From Ceratopteris richardii (Eukaryota > Streptophyta > Polypodiopsida > Polypodiales > Pteridaceae), in contig CM035413.1 of NCBI GenBank assembly GCA_020310875.1, positions 184,053,118 to 184,117,117 of the forward strand: a stretch of 64,000 nucleotides of DNA. Direction: 5' to 3'. The number at the start of each line of letters is the position of its first letter. Position 1 is the first letter of the stretch. A program made the position numbers and the translations under genes. The notes under the pieces were generated by a model. The model was not told the origin of the DNA. It did no database searches and saw only the letters and a list, made by a program, of their open reading frames with translations. Below, piece after piece: positions 46,270 through 58,545 of this stretch.

Positions 46270-48868
46270 CACTGAAAACTACTGATAAGAATCTCCCACT
46301 AAACGCCAATATGTCCAAAGTGACTAAAGGAGAAAAATAAAGAATACTTGAGTGTAAGTATACTATACCTCCCACCTCATGGACATGTTACATAGTACAC
46401 ATGTAATTGTGTAAGATCAAGGATCAAGTAACCCCCATCAAGTGACAATAGTGTTGAAAGCTATCCTGTGGTAGAGCTTTAGTGAAAGCATTTGTAGCAT
46501 TATCTCAGGTATGAACCTCCTCAATAATAATGTGCTTCATGACTAAGCGATCTCTAATTAAGTGATTTAGTGAAAGCATTTGTAGCATTATCTCAGGTAT
46601 GAACCTCCTCAATAATAATGTGCTTCATGACTAAGCGATCTCTAATTAAGTGATACCCTACCTCAATGTGTTTGGTCTTTGAATGATGGACTGTATTCTT
46701 AGCCAAAACAATGGAACTTTGACTACCATTGAGCAAATGGGGTACATGCTAAGGTAGACCAATATTAAAACCAAGACAAGAAAGCCTCAATGCTTCCTTA
46801 CATGCCTTACTTGCTACAACATACTCTGCTTCTATAGTGGAAATAGTTGTACATTCTTGAAAATGAAATCCCCAAGAGATAGCACCTCCCCCAAAAATGA
46901 AAAATGTACCCTAATGTAGACTTATGATTGTCTACTTATCTAGCATAATCAAAATGAATGTAACCAAGAATGGATGCCTTCCATCGACCCAAGCATAAAC
47001 ACTTGTTCTTATTGCCACTAAGATATCTCAAAATCATCTTTACTACTTCCCAATGCCTCATGCTAGGATTAGACATATATTTGCTTAGAACACCCACTAC
47101 ATATGCAATGTCTCATCTTGTAGCTACTATAGCATATATGAGATTGCCAATAGCTGTCTGATAAGGAGTTTTGTTCATGAAATCCTTTTCCTTATCTCAT
47201 TTAGGGAAATCATCCTTGCTCGATTTCACATATGTGGGTAAAGGTGTACTCAATGTCTTTCCACCTTGCATATTGAACATGTGAAGTACTTTGGATATGT
47301 ATTCACTTTGAGACAAGTATATACATATTTTACTCCTATGAGGAGTAATGATCATGGTAAGAATATGTTTGGAATCCCCCTAAATCCTTCATATCAAATG
47401 CCTCATTCAACTTCTTTTTGAGAGTTGACAAGTAATCAGATGACTTCCCAACAATCAACATATCATCAACATAAAGTATCAATCATATCAAGTTTCCATC
47501 TACACATCTCTTTGTGTAGAGACAATGATCCTCATTGCTTCAGGAATAGCCTTGATACTTCATAAAAGCATCAAACTTCTAGTACCATTGTCTAGGGGAC
47601 TCTTTAAGTCCACATAAGCTCTTCATCAACTTACAAACTAGAGGTTCTTTTCCAAGAGCTATCTAACCCTCTACTTGTTCATATAGATCTCTTCTGTAAG
47701 ATCTCCATGCAAGAAAGTAGTTTTCACATCCATTTGGACTAGGTGTAAGTCATCAATTACATCAAATCCAAGCAACACTCGAAAGGCAGTCATCTAGACC
47801 ACTTGAGGGAAGATTTCCTCAAAATCAAACCATGTTGTTTCTTAAAAACCTTTGCAACAAGTCGTGCTTTATGCTTTGTGAAAGCACAATGCGTCATGAA
47901 TTTCAACTTATATACCCATTTACATGGCAAAGCTTTCCTCTCCTTTGGCAAAGGTACTAAATAACAAGTACCATTCTTTGGAATAGAATCCAACTCACTC
48001 CTCATGACATGCTCCCACTTGATATGATCCTTTATTTGCATAGTCTCTTTGTAACAAGAAGGATCATCAGCACATGTTAGTATACCAAAATCAAAACTTG
48101 GAACATATCTATAAAGTGGATGTGAGACATGTCTAGAGTGTCTCAATGGTTTTTGACCAAGAATAATTGAGGACCAATATGATCGGACATTCTCTTGAGC
48201 ATCCCTATGTGCAACATTTTTATGCATGCTAACGTGAGGACTAGTATCCTCAAACACCAATCTTCTCACTTCAACTTCCCTAATGGGTTGTTTATGCATC
48301 TTGGATTCCTTGAAAATGACATCAATACTTCTGATCACTGATCATGTTTCAAGATCCCATAAGTGATATCCGAATTGGCCTTCTTGACCATATCCAAGAA
48401 AAGTGCACTTCATTGACGTATGGTCCAACATTTTTCTAACATTCTTGAATATATGAACATATGCTTCACACCCTGAAAAATCAAAGATGATCATGATCTT
48501 TTGACTTCCCTTTCCATAACTCTTGTGCCGATTTCATACCTTTTCCAATACTAGGTGAAAGATTAATCACATGAACTATAGTCAATATTGCTTCTATCCC
48601 AAAGCCTTGTGAAAGGTTTGCATGCTGCAGCTGCATAGAAACTACTCTATCTTGAATGTTCTATTCATCCTTTTAACCACACCATTTTGTGTTAGAGTAT
48701 AAGAAGCTATAAAAATTATATGAATTCCTCTAGATTGATATAAAAGGCTAGATTCATGTGAGGTATACTCACTCACATTATCCAAAGGTAAAGTATTAAC
48801 CTTAGTTTCTTTTTTAGTCCCAATGGAAGCAAACCATTTTTTGAAAGTAAGGAATACCTTTGTTTATA
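46270..48868 (-). pseudogene. CopG: Ty1/copia pol remnant (integrase, reverse transcriptase, RNase H)
   Basis: Read from 48868 leftward, the integrase core appears as FLTFKKWFASIGTKKET, LPLDNVSEYTSHE (the second Asp, but SDNGGEY altered) and YTLTQNGVVKRMNRT. The linker and RT start are open from 48338 to 47790 (ELDSIPKNGTCYLVPLPKERKALPCKWVYKLK). RT and RNase H follow with many stops, including a DINM-type motif in place of YVDD near 47470, and RNase H landmarks near 46850 and 46600. The gag, protease and LTRs are missing. RNase H contains an exact 88-bp duplication. On the right it abuts an LTR of the opposite strand. Confidence 0.85.
46478..46653. repeat. Exact 88-bp tandem duplication within CopG RNase H
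   Basis: 46478-46565 and 46566-46653 are identical by eye, starting TTTAGTGAAAGCATTTG. Because 88 is not a multiple of three it shifts the frame. Identity against a heavily mutated background shows it is far younger than the element. Confidence 0.93.
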
Positions 48869-49640
48869 TATTTTGGCAGTGATGTGTGTGAACACACTAG
48901 GACAACCGGGCCCCTTTTTCCCTCTTTAGGAGGGTTTTTTCCCTCAGCTTGTATATACATCTATAACCCTAATGGGTCACTTATCTTTGTACATTCTCTT
49001 GGTAATACATTGAGTATTGTGTGTTGTGCTCCAAGCTTCTTCTTCTTCTTCTTCCTTGTGTTGTTCGCATGCTTTTGCACACCTCAAACTCCAACAATTG
49101 GTATTAAAGTAGGTCGTCGCTTCATCTAGGACATTGTTGACACCCCTTCGGTCATAGTCTCAGAATTGCATGAAAATTGGTGAGCATATCCAAGGTGTCT
49201 AGGAGGTCAAAATAGCTTTGCTGTGTGGTGTCGAAATTGGGATCTGAGCTCGCTTCCACCTCTGAATGCAGTATCACAATGCCTATGTAGAAAATTTCAT
49301 CTTTTTGTGCCAAACATATATACAGTTTTGGTTTGCCATTTCTAAGCACCTCAAAGTCTACTACAAGTTTAGCAAAACGAGACATGGTAGTTCTATTAAA
49401 CTTTTCGAGATATAATTATTTTTTTGCATTAAGGTATTTTAGTGAGCAGCCATGGAGGAAAGCAGTGATGTATTTCGTATGTTGGTTGTTGAAAATAAGT
49501 TGGATGGTACCAATTACCCATTATGGGCATATATGATGCATCATGTATTGGTTGCAGAAGGACTGTGAAATATTGTGCAGGGTGTTGAAAAATATCCTAC
49601 TACAACTACACATATAATTAGTGAAAGTGATGCAGTAGTT
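48869..49640 (+). mobile_element. CopH1: 5' LTR end, primer site, leader and start of gag
   Basis: The U5-like end of an LTR finishes with CTCCAACA at 49096. It is followed by a primer site TTGGTATTAAAGTAGG (49098-49113), a variant of the initiator-Met type. A leader of about 340 bp is shared with CopH2 on the opposite strand (60960-61235): both carry TTTTGTGCCAAAMATATATA and CCTCAAAGTC. Gag starts at ATG 49452 (MEESSDVFRMLVVENKLDG, NYPLWAYMMHHVLVAEGL) with a stop soon after, then NIVQGVEK, as in CopH2. The copy is cut at about 49640 by the inverted TR-J piece. The LTR's left part is missing. Confidence 0.82.
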
Positions 49641-49870
49641 TCAAGTAGGTTCTTTCTTGTTTGTGCAGACCTTTGCAGACGGCGAAGTTTGTAGTTATCA
49701 AATATCATCAAACCTTTCTTTATATTCAAAAGAAAATTGAAGACAACTGTTATCAATTGATTCGTTCTCAATTATTTTCACAATTTATCCTTGTCGTACT
49801 GAAGTTCGACGATGTTTCCTGCTTCTGTTATGCCACCTTTTTGCTTTTTTTGCTTTTCTCTTTTTTATTC
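49640..49870 (-). repeat. Inverted partial copy of TR-J
   Basis: The reverse complement matches 45530-45760: GGAAACATCGTCGAACTTCAG, AAGGATAAATTGTGAAA, AACAGTTGTCTTCAATTTTC and CAAACAAGAAAGAACC. It lies about 4 kb from the tandem copies, with copia pieces between. Confidence 0.8.
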
Positions 49871-49973
49871 TGAAAATTTGACACCCAAACTTGGGCTTCA
49901 CAAAAATTCTGAATCCTGCACATCCAAAGCTAAGCCCCTTACGAATCGTTTCGGTACATAATAGGGATTCAAT

Positions 49974-50065
<92 letters not shown>
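49974..50065. repeat. (TA)n microsatellite
   Basis: About 90 bp of uninterrupted AT/TA dinucleotides. Such a tract is prone to cruciform extrusion and to length error in assembly. Confidence 0.97.
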
Positions 50066-50066
<1 letters not shown>

Positions 50067-50590
50067 CAAACATACATACACATGCTCATACAAACATATA
50101 TGCATATAACAAACTTGCGGACATACATGCATACGTTTATGATCATGCACAGAAACATATAAATATCTGTGTAAATGTATATGAGAGTCTCTCATACATG
50201 TATAATGACTTAGATACATGCATAGAAACATATACATACATAGATACATGCACATTGCACACACACACATGCACACGCATTAATACATGCATGCATGCAT
50301 GCATGATATATACACATATACATACATCCATGTATGCACTAATGCATATATACATAAAACAAAACATGCATAGATACATACACATACACATGCACATTCG
50401 TTTATATAAGCATTTTTGCATTCAACACATGCATGCATATTGCACGCCCACATATGTAGATGAATAATTACATGCATGGATACTTACATAAAAGCATGCA
50501 TAGGTACAGAGAAAAACATGCATAGATACATATACATATAGTGTACACATATGTGCATGATAATTACATGCATACAAAACCATCGTTTGT
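50066..50590. repeat. Degenerate CATA/CATG-rich low-complexity sequence
   Basis: Runs of ACATACATACA, CATGCATGCATGCATG (50288-50304) and CACACACACA (50260-50270) occur within a diverged background, probably a decayed tetranucleotide array seeded from the neighbouring TA tract. Confidence 0.85.
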
Positions 50591-51589
50591 TTTCTAACAT
50601 TAGCAAACATCCTTTTAGCAACTAACCTTACATATATCGATGTTAAGTACTCTAAAGCATGCCGATGTTACGTGACAAATAGTTTCTAATTTTCATATGG
50701 AGATACGTGGTTGGGGTCAAGCGTATGGGTCAACTATTAAACCCACAAAAAAGACATTAGGAGTCCTATATTTCCCTGCCTAGAGGATTCATCTAGCCAG
50801 AGAAAAATGCACAAATCCGAGATTGACTTCCAAATATTAACCTTATGAAATTAGTGTCCGAGTCTACAGACACAATCAATACAAGTCTACACAATAAGTT
50901 TCCAGGTATAGGAATTTTGTAATCTACATACAAACATTTACTTTGTCTCTTATTAGAATCACTCCAACTACAAATTGTTTAATGTTACATAAAAAATTTT
51001 CGTAATAAGCACGTCAATACCATTTACTCCATCTCCTTGAAGTTGAAGAAAATCGCTTCAAACTTGATAGATGTTTGAACAAGTCCTAGAATTTATAGAG
51101 TATGGAAATATTCCTATAAAGCGGCATAGGATGAATAGGAAATTTCTGAGTATGCATTGCAATGAAGTTTCACACATAAACATTACTCGCTTTTCATTAC
51201 ATATGTTACTAGATCATTCATTAGAAATTACATGATTGGTCTATAACTATCCTTCGTAATCTCTATAACAAAATTAGTTTTATCATTCATTAGAAATCAG
51301 ATATGTTTGATCTCTAACTATCCCTTGTAACCTCTTAGAAAAAATGGGACGTAAAAATTTGACGATAGCTAACTTGGTAGATAAAGGCATGTGCATGGTA
51401 GAAATACAAATATCTTTGTCTAATAATTGATCGAGAGTTCTGCATTTAAGCCACTAAAGGACTATTGATTGTGTCTCACACACAGAGAAATTGAGCATAT
51501 AATACAAGTCTCTAAATACAGTAACACTTCATATGCATGGGATTGCACATGGGACAGAGGAAAGCAATATGGATCTTACCACAGAGTCT
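50591..51589. other. Unassigned spacer
   Basis: AT-rich and mostly unique. A segment with CATTCATTAGAAAT-A is duplicated about 85 bp apart (51211-51225 and 51293-51305). No gene seen. Confidence 0.5.
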
Positions 51590-54262
51590 TCGGACTCCCA
51601 ATTTTCAAGCGTGCAACCTCACAAGCAACAAGATGGATGTAGCCAGCTCAAAGTTAGAAGGATCGTGAGTCGTCACTCCCTTCGTACTTATGTGTTGAGC
51701 TTGTACCTCCTTAGGCAACACTTTCTTTCTAATGTAGTGGTAATGTACCTCTATGTGTTTGCCTTAAGGATGAAACATGGGATTGGTAGATAGATTCACA
51801 CTATGCATGTTGTGACACATGATTGGAACTTGATTGACCTACAAATATAATTAATTCATGAGCTTCTTGAGCCACATGAGCTCACATGTAACTTGTGCTA
51901 ATGCTCTGTATCCAATGTTCATGGAACATAGGGAAAATGTAGACCATTTCATGGCCATATTTTAGCTCCAAGTAAATGAGTAACTCTAGTTTGTGCATAG
52001 ATTGAGATAGGAAACCAACTATATATGCTAGGTCAAACCTTTAGATAGTGGCATAATTCAAAGAGTCCATTGTTGACCTATATAAGAATGCATCCTAAAC
52101 TTCATTAACTTCTATTGGATGTTAATTTCATATTTACTCCCATTGGGCTGCTCAATGGTTTTCAACATGTGAGTTCATACCTCTTCAACACATCCAAAAT
52201 GTCCTTTCTCTACATGAGACAAATACCATTATTTTTATGTATGACTTCAATACCTAAGAAATACCTTAGATCTCCACGGTTTAAAGACCTTGAACTCCTT
52301 CCCAAGTCTCCAGTTGATGTCCTTAATGCCTTCTTCATGATCACCTATAATAATCAAGTCATCAACATACACACACAAGTAAAAAAGTGCTTTAGCTTGT
52401 GTTTGTAGAATAATGATGGATTTGCTTTGCTTTCTTGTATCCAAAACTCATCAAGTAGCCTATAAGCCTTTAATTCCATGCCTTTTGGGCTTGGTTGAGA
52501 CCATATAGTGCCTTCTTTAATCTGCAAACACATTCACTTCTAATTTAATCCTCAATGATGGTCCATGTATACTACCTCTTCTAGGTCTCCGTTCAGGACC
52601 TCCGATGCTTGATACACAAAGTTGATGCATCCTCCCATGTTTGCTAGCTTCAGTTGTAATGTTTATTTTGATGGTAGTCATCTTGGACATAGGACTCAAG
52701 GTTACCTCGTAATCCTCACCATGTGTTTTACAAAATCCTTTAGCTTCAAGCCTAGATCTATCCCTAGAAAAGTTACCACTTGAATGCTTCTTTACATTAT
52801 TTAACCACTTATTTCAATGACCATCATGTCCTTCTTCTATGGAGATAATGTCCTAGTTTCTTATCCTGTTTACAATTAGATTCACAAATGTTTTTAAGAT
52901 TTTGATTATAAAGATTTGGAATATCAAGAAATAACCTCTTTCTCTCCATATCATTCAACCTTTGAGTATTGATATGTCCATACCCTTTGTGCCAGAGATC
53001 AAAATCTTCTACCTTCATGTTTGCATATGTGACCTACATAGTGTGGTTGAAGTTCTGCTTCATATCCAATGTGAACATTCATTCCTCCTCTCTGATGTTA
53101 GGCATGAATATGTACCCTTAGAGTTTTCCACAAAGCATCCCTTCTCATTGAGCTTGGCGTACAATCCTCTCTCAACCATTTCACCCAGAAAAACAAGATT
53201 CTTTGTGACTATGGGAACATGAGGAACATTCTTCAAGCACTTACCTTTATGAGAACCATCCAGCATAACATCATCTATATGTGCGATGGCATGGGGGGTA
53301 TCATCAATTATCTCCACATGGCTATTTGTTGATGGTACCTACATATTTGAGAAGAACTTCATGTTGCATCTCATCTGATTGTTGCTTGCACTGTCAATGT
53401 ACCATATGATGGACCCTTGTGTTTTGTAACCACTCATCTGCATCATAGATAACATAATTTTATTCTCATTTGAGGTAAATGCATAGTTACCTTGCTCTTT
53501 ATATGATGATTTACTCTTGCTCCTTTAATAGCAATCCCTTGCATAGTGGCCATAATTGTCACATATGAAGCATCCTTCTAAGTTTCTATTGTCTTGAGTT
53601 TGATTGTACCTTTTCCTTTTCCCCTAGACTTTCCTCTTCCCTTTGATGAAGAGAACTTGATCTCTTGGTCTTGAATATATTCTACTTTTGATCCTCTTCC
53701 TTGCCTTCCTCTTCCTCTACCTTGATTTCTTCCTGTACCTCTTCCTTTATGTGCATCAAATTTGAGTGCTTCATTGCCATTTCCTTTGAGCCTCCAATGT
53801 TCATCTCCTCTGTGATCAACAAGGACACTATTTGCTCAAAGTCTAGAAGATTATCTCCAACATATATAGAAGTGATGAAAGCCTCGCATTCTCATCATCC
53901 CTAACCTTGTCCAATATATATGCAGCTAGGTCATCAAGATCTATCTGAGGCCCTATGGATCCCAATGCATCACATACTTCTTTGATCTTCAAAATATAGT
54001 CACGAAATGTTGCTACTAGGTGTCTTACTCAAGTTACTAAGTTCCCTCTTCAATTGAATCTCCCTACTTTTGATTGAAATGCATTATAGTTTCTCCAGGT
54101 TTTACCACACTTTCATTGAAGTGTCTATATCTTGAATATGCCCTATCAATGCATTGGTAATGAATTGAGATAAGATGAAGAAATTTCACTTATCTCTCTC
54201 ATTCCATTCTCTTAAGATCCCTAGCTGATGAAGAGTTGGATTCTCTCCTAATCTAGGCCTTT
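51590..54262 (-). pseudogene. CopI: heavily decayed Ty1/copia element (gag to RNase H)
   Basis: From right to left: gag with a clear CCHC knuckle (CFICDNYGHYARDC near 53560), then a protease with the active site changed to DSASNNQM near 53390. Protease C-terminal and integrase linker sequence follows (VPHVPIVTKNLVFLGEMVERG, 53250-53160), then the integrase finger DLWHKGYGHINTQRL near 53000. The integrase core is deleted, and RT follows almost directly (SPMSKMTTIKINI near 52690; CVYVDDLIIIGDHEEGIKDI near 52370). RNase H ends with NPMFHPKGKHIEVHYHYIRKKVLPKE near 51760-51690 (frame broken). No LTRs were found. Its gag end joins the integrase of CopH2 at about 54262. Confidence 0.85.
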
Positions 54263-54482
54263 TTAGTAGATACACTCATGCATGTCTGGAAAAGTCATTA
54301 ATAAAAGGGACAACATATAGGTAATTACCAAATGAAAGTTTCCACATCATATCAGAGACTTCATTGTGAACAATCTATAATTTATGACAAATCTAATTGA
54401 GCCATCTTTTGGAGGAACACTACATTTTCTTTAAAATACATCCTTCACCGACATGTTTAGAAGTTATTCCAAGTTCAAGAAA
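54262..54482 (-). pseudogene. CopH2 integrase core, part left of the CACTA insertion
   Basis: The minus-strand frame reads VHNEVSDMMWKLSFGNYLY and PFINDFSRHA (then a stop), the copia integrase core after the first Asp. It continues the integrase finger found at 59500-59600 once the CACTA element is removed. The sequence stops at about 54262 against CopI. Confidence 0.78.
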
Positions 54483-54551
54483 CACTACAACATATCGAGG
54501 GTATATCGAGGTTGCTATCGAGGCAAATGAACGGGTGTGAATTCTTCGCGA

Positions 54552-54740
54552 CGTCGGTGTTGTAGTGGGTGTAGGCGTCGGAACAAAGCGCCGGTGTGGT
54601 CGCCGGTGTAAGCGTCGGTATAGGCGTCGGAAATACCGACGCTTATACCGATGCCTATACCGACGTCCGCTGGGTGTACCGGCGCATATACCGATGACCA
54701 TACTGGACATACCGACGCGTATACCGACGACCATACCCGC
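54552..54740. repeat. CACTA subterminal repeat array, left
   Basis: About a dozen copies of ACCGACG/CGTCGGT in both orientations, with GCATATACCGACG and GCGTCGGTATAG variants. They change from one orientation to the other near 54637. In En/Spm, such motifs bind the TNPA-type protein. Confidence 0.8.
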
Positions 54741-54755
54741 ACAATTTTTTTTGGA

Positions 54756-54814
54756 CAGAGTGTGTTGTCTTTTGCTAAAGCATGATGTTGCTTAGCAAAA
54801 GACAATACACTCTG
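54756..54814. other. Foldback hairpin near the left CACTA end
   Basis: Arms 54756-54778 and 54792-54814 (CAGAGTGTGTTGTCTTTTGC and its complement) are 23 bp with one mismatch and a 13-nt loop AGCATGATGTTGC. An eight-T run precedes it at 54745. Confidence 0.85.
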
Positions 54815-54935
54815 CCCAACTGAGTACATGTGTTATGTACTCTAATGGCAACCAAAACATAAACTTATATGAAAAAAAAGGAACAATGATTCATGTACAG
54901 AAAATCGTATATTCCATAAATGAAAAATGTACAAA

Positions 54936-55108
54936 AGTGTGGCAAAGCACTTACATATAGGAATCGAATACAAAATTATGGTACATCATTGCCACATAGG
55001 AGTGTAATAAAAAATTGTGGCAATGTGACAAAACACTTCCATATAGGAATCGAATACAAAATTATGGTTCATCATTGTCATATGCGAGTGTGATACAAAA
55101 TTGTGGCA
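54936..55108. repeat. Direct duplication of about 85 bp inside the CACTA element
   Basis: Both copies carry CATATAGGAATCGAATACAAAATTATGG-like sequence followed by CATCATTG and AAAATTGTGGCA. A few differences by eye. Confidence 0.8.
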
Positions 55109-55224
55109 TTGATCAAAATATTTACACCTACAATCCTGCAACAAAACATATGTATAAAATAAGAACAATTAACATGACATTTATAAACAACAACTAGAAA
55201 CACGAAACCAAGATATAACTTTAC

Positions 55225-55944
55225 CTAATCAAGAATATTCTCCCATGAGACGATTGCACCGCGTCCCTCTAAGTCTTGTAACAGTGCAGTCAGTCCATGT
55301 CGATGTCCATACGATTCTTCAATTCGCGTTGGAGGATGACCCACTTCCAACTCCTATAGTAAATATGCAAAATGTTAGATGAATATACATAAAATACTTA
55401 ACACAAACAACTTCAATAATTAACATCATACTTACAAATTGGTAGCGCATATTGTCGTATCCGCCGCTACCTAAATGCAACGTTCCAACCGTATCTAACC
55501 GTGTGGCCGCCGCATCTCTTTGTTGATGATACCGATTAGGAGTATGTTGATTTCATCTTGAATCGATTCCCATTCTTTGGCGTCTAGCCATACAGGCTTT
55601 GGTAAGCCTGCTTTGAAAGCATCGCGAGCTTCCGATCGTTGATGCGACATGACCTCGCGTGCTGTATGTTATATCCAATCGGAACTCACAACAGGATTGC
55701 CAGGTGCTGGCCGGTACTCTTCATATATGCATTGTGTGATATGATTTTTAGAGTCTCTATCCTGTTCGGCCCATTTTAGCATTATTGAATCACCGAATTT
55801 GATAGAGCAGAGTTGTCGTATACGTTGTCGCATTGACTTGCCGGTCACATTCATAACTGGAGCTCCATTACGGATATGATATATCTTCGATTCATCATGA
55901 TCATGTGCACCCCAAGGTGTACGTGGAGATCCCATCTGATGCAA
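55225..55944 (-). pseudogene. CACTA internal gene relic, TNP1/Ptta (Transposase_24)-like, last two exons
   Basis: The 3' exon 55225-55353 encodes 42 residues (ELEVGHPPTRIEESYGHRHG ... SWENILD) and a TAG stop. The intron 55354-55435 has GT-AG ends and joins in phase 0. The upstream exon runs from 55436 to about 55935-55944 (possible acceptor TTGCATCAG). It reads APVMNVTGKSMRQRIRQLCS, YEEYRPAPGNPVVSSDW, then a TAA at 55666-55668, REVMSHQRSEARDAFKAGLPKPVWL, one frameshift near 55555, and LHLGSGGYDNMRYQF. The tail, with GSGGY followed by PTRIEE, resembles the C-terminal pattern of plant En/Spm Ptta proteins, non-DDE partners of the transposase. This assignment rests on pattern only. Confidence 0.55.
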
Positions 55945-55969
55945 TATGAAGATCTCATCTCATCCAATG

Positions 55970-58545
55970 TATATATATGCATGCTTAAGCTTGTATACAT
56001 ATGCCTTCATGTATACATATGCATATGCATATGCATACATGTATACATATACATATGCATATGCTTGTTTGTATATACATATGCTTGTTTGTATATACAT
56101 ATGCATATGCTTGCTTGTATATACATATACATATGCATATGCTTGCTTGTATGCATATATGCATGCTTAAGCTTGTATGCATATGCTTGCTTGTATACAT
56201 ACATGTACATATACATGTATGTATATGCTTGCTTGTTTACATATGCATATGCATGTTTAAGCATGTATGCATATGTAAGCATATGCTTGCTTGCTTACAT
56301 ATGCATATGCATGCTTGAGCATGTAAGCATATGCATATGCATGCTTAAGCATGTATGCATATGCATTCATGTATGTATGCATATGCATTCATGTATGTAT
56401 GCATATGCATTCATGTATGTATGCATATGCATTCATGTATGTATGCATATGCATTCATGTATGCATGCATTCATGCATGTATGCATATGCATTCATGTAT
56501 GTATGCATATGCATTCATGTATGTATGCATATGCATTCATGTATGTATGCATATGCATTCATGTATGTATGCATTCATGCATGTATGCATATGCATTCTT
56601 GTATGTATGCATATGCATTCTTGCATGTATGCAGATGCATGCATTCATGTATGTATGCATATGCATGCATTCATGTATGTATGCATATGCATTCATGTAT
56701 GTATGCATATGCATTCATGTATATATGCATATGCATTCATGTATGTATGCATATGCATTCATGTATGTATGCATATGCATGCATGTATGTATGCATGCAT
56801 GTATGTATGCATGCATGTATGTATGCATATGCATTCATGTATGTATGCATATGCATGCATGTATGCATATGCATGCATGTATGCATATGCATGCATGTAT
56901 ACATATGCATGCATGTATACATATGCATGCATGCATGTATGCATATGCATGCATGCATGTATGCATATGCATGCATGCATGTATGCATATGCATTCATGT
57001 ATGTATGCATATGCATGCATGTATGCATATGCATGCATGTATGCATATGCATGCATGTATGCATATGCATGCATGCATGTATGCATATGCATGCATGCAT
57101 GTATGCATATGCATACATACATGAATGCATATGGATGCAGGTATGTATGTATGCATATGCATGCATGTATGCATATGCATGCATGTATGCATATGCATAT
57201 CCCTCATGCATGCATGCATATGCATGCATGTATGCATATGCATGCATGTATGCATATGCATTCATGTATGCATATGCATGCATGCATGTATGCATATGCA
57301 TGCATGAATGTATGCATATACATGCATGCATGTATGCATATGCATTCATGTATGTATGCATATGCATGCATGTATGCATATGCATACATACATGAATGCA
57401 TATGGACGCATGCATGCATGTATGCATGTATGCATGTATGTATGGATGCATATGCATGCATGCATGTATGCATATGCATATCCCTCATGCATGCATGCAT
57501 ATGCATGCATGTATGCATATGCATTCATGTATACATATGCATGCATACATGCATATGCATTCATGCATGTATGCATATGCATGTATGCATATGCATGTAT
57601 GCATATGCATGTATGCATATGCATGTATGCATATGCATTCATGTATACATATGCATATGCATGTATACATATGCATGCATGTATGCATATGCATGTATAC
57701 ATATGCATATGCATGTATACATATGCATATGCATGTATACATATGCATATGCATGTATACATATGCATGTATACATATGCATGTATACATATGCATATGT
57801 ATGTATGCATATGTATGTATGCATATGTATGTATGCATATGTATGTATACATATGCATATGTATGTATACATATGCATATGTATACATATGTACATATGC
57901 ATGCATGTATGCATATGCATGCATGCATGTATGCATATGCATACATACATGAATGCATATGGATGCATGTATGCATGTATGTATGTATGCATATGCATGC
58001 ATGCATGTATGCATATGCATATCCCTCATGCATGCATGTATGTATGTATATGCATATGTATGCATGTATGCATGTATGTATGCATGTATGCATGTATGTA
58101 TGCATGTATGTATGTATGCATATGCATTCATGTATGTATGCATATGCATGCATGCATGCATGCATGCATGCATGCATGTATGCATATGTATGTATCCATA
58201 TGCATGCATGCATGTATGCATGTATGCATGTATGCATGTATGCATGTATGCATGCATGCATGCATATGCATGCATGTATGCATATGCATGCATGCATGTA
58301 TGCATATGCATGCATGCATGTATGCATATGCATGCATGCATGTATGCATATGTATGTATCCATATGCATGCATGTGCATGCATGTATGCATGTGCATGCA
58401 TGTATGCATATACATATCCCTCATGCATGCATGTATGCATATGCATTCATGTATACATATGCATGCATGTATGCATATGCATGCATGCATGCATGCATGT
58501 ATGCATATGCATGTATCCATATGCATGCATGCATATGCATGTATC
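55970..58545. repeat. 2.6-kb ATGCAT/TATG-rich satellite-like array
   Basis: Almost the whole stretch consists of ATGCATATGCATGCATGTATG-like units, that is, strings of ATGC, ATGT and ATAC tetramers. CATTCATG variants cluster at 56360-56780 and a recurring CATATCCCTCATGC interruption appears at 57188, 57480, 58018 and 58416. It is largely alternating purine-pyrimidine and self-complementary, and therefore open in several frames on both strands; those frames (Met/His/Cys/Ala/Tyr-only) are not genes. It lies upstream of the relic exons, in a position that would be an intron of the CACTA gene. Confidence 0.97.

Noticed and set aside
49785..50477. Open frames with Ile-Tyr repeats and Cys/Met-rich tails
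   Set aside because: Translation of the (TA)n tract and the neighbouring degenerate tetranucleotides.
55970..58545. CRISPR-like array
   Set aside because: There are no unique spacers; it is a satellite-like run in a plant nuclear context.
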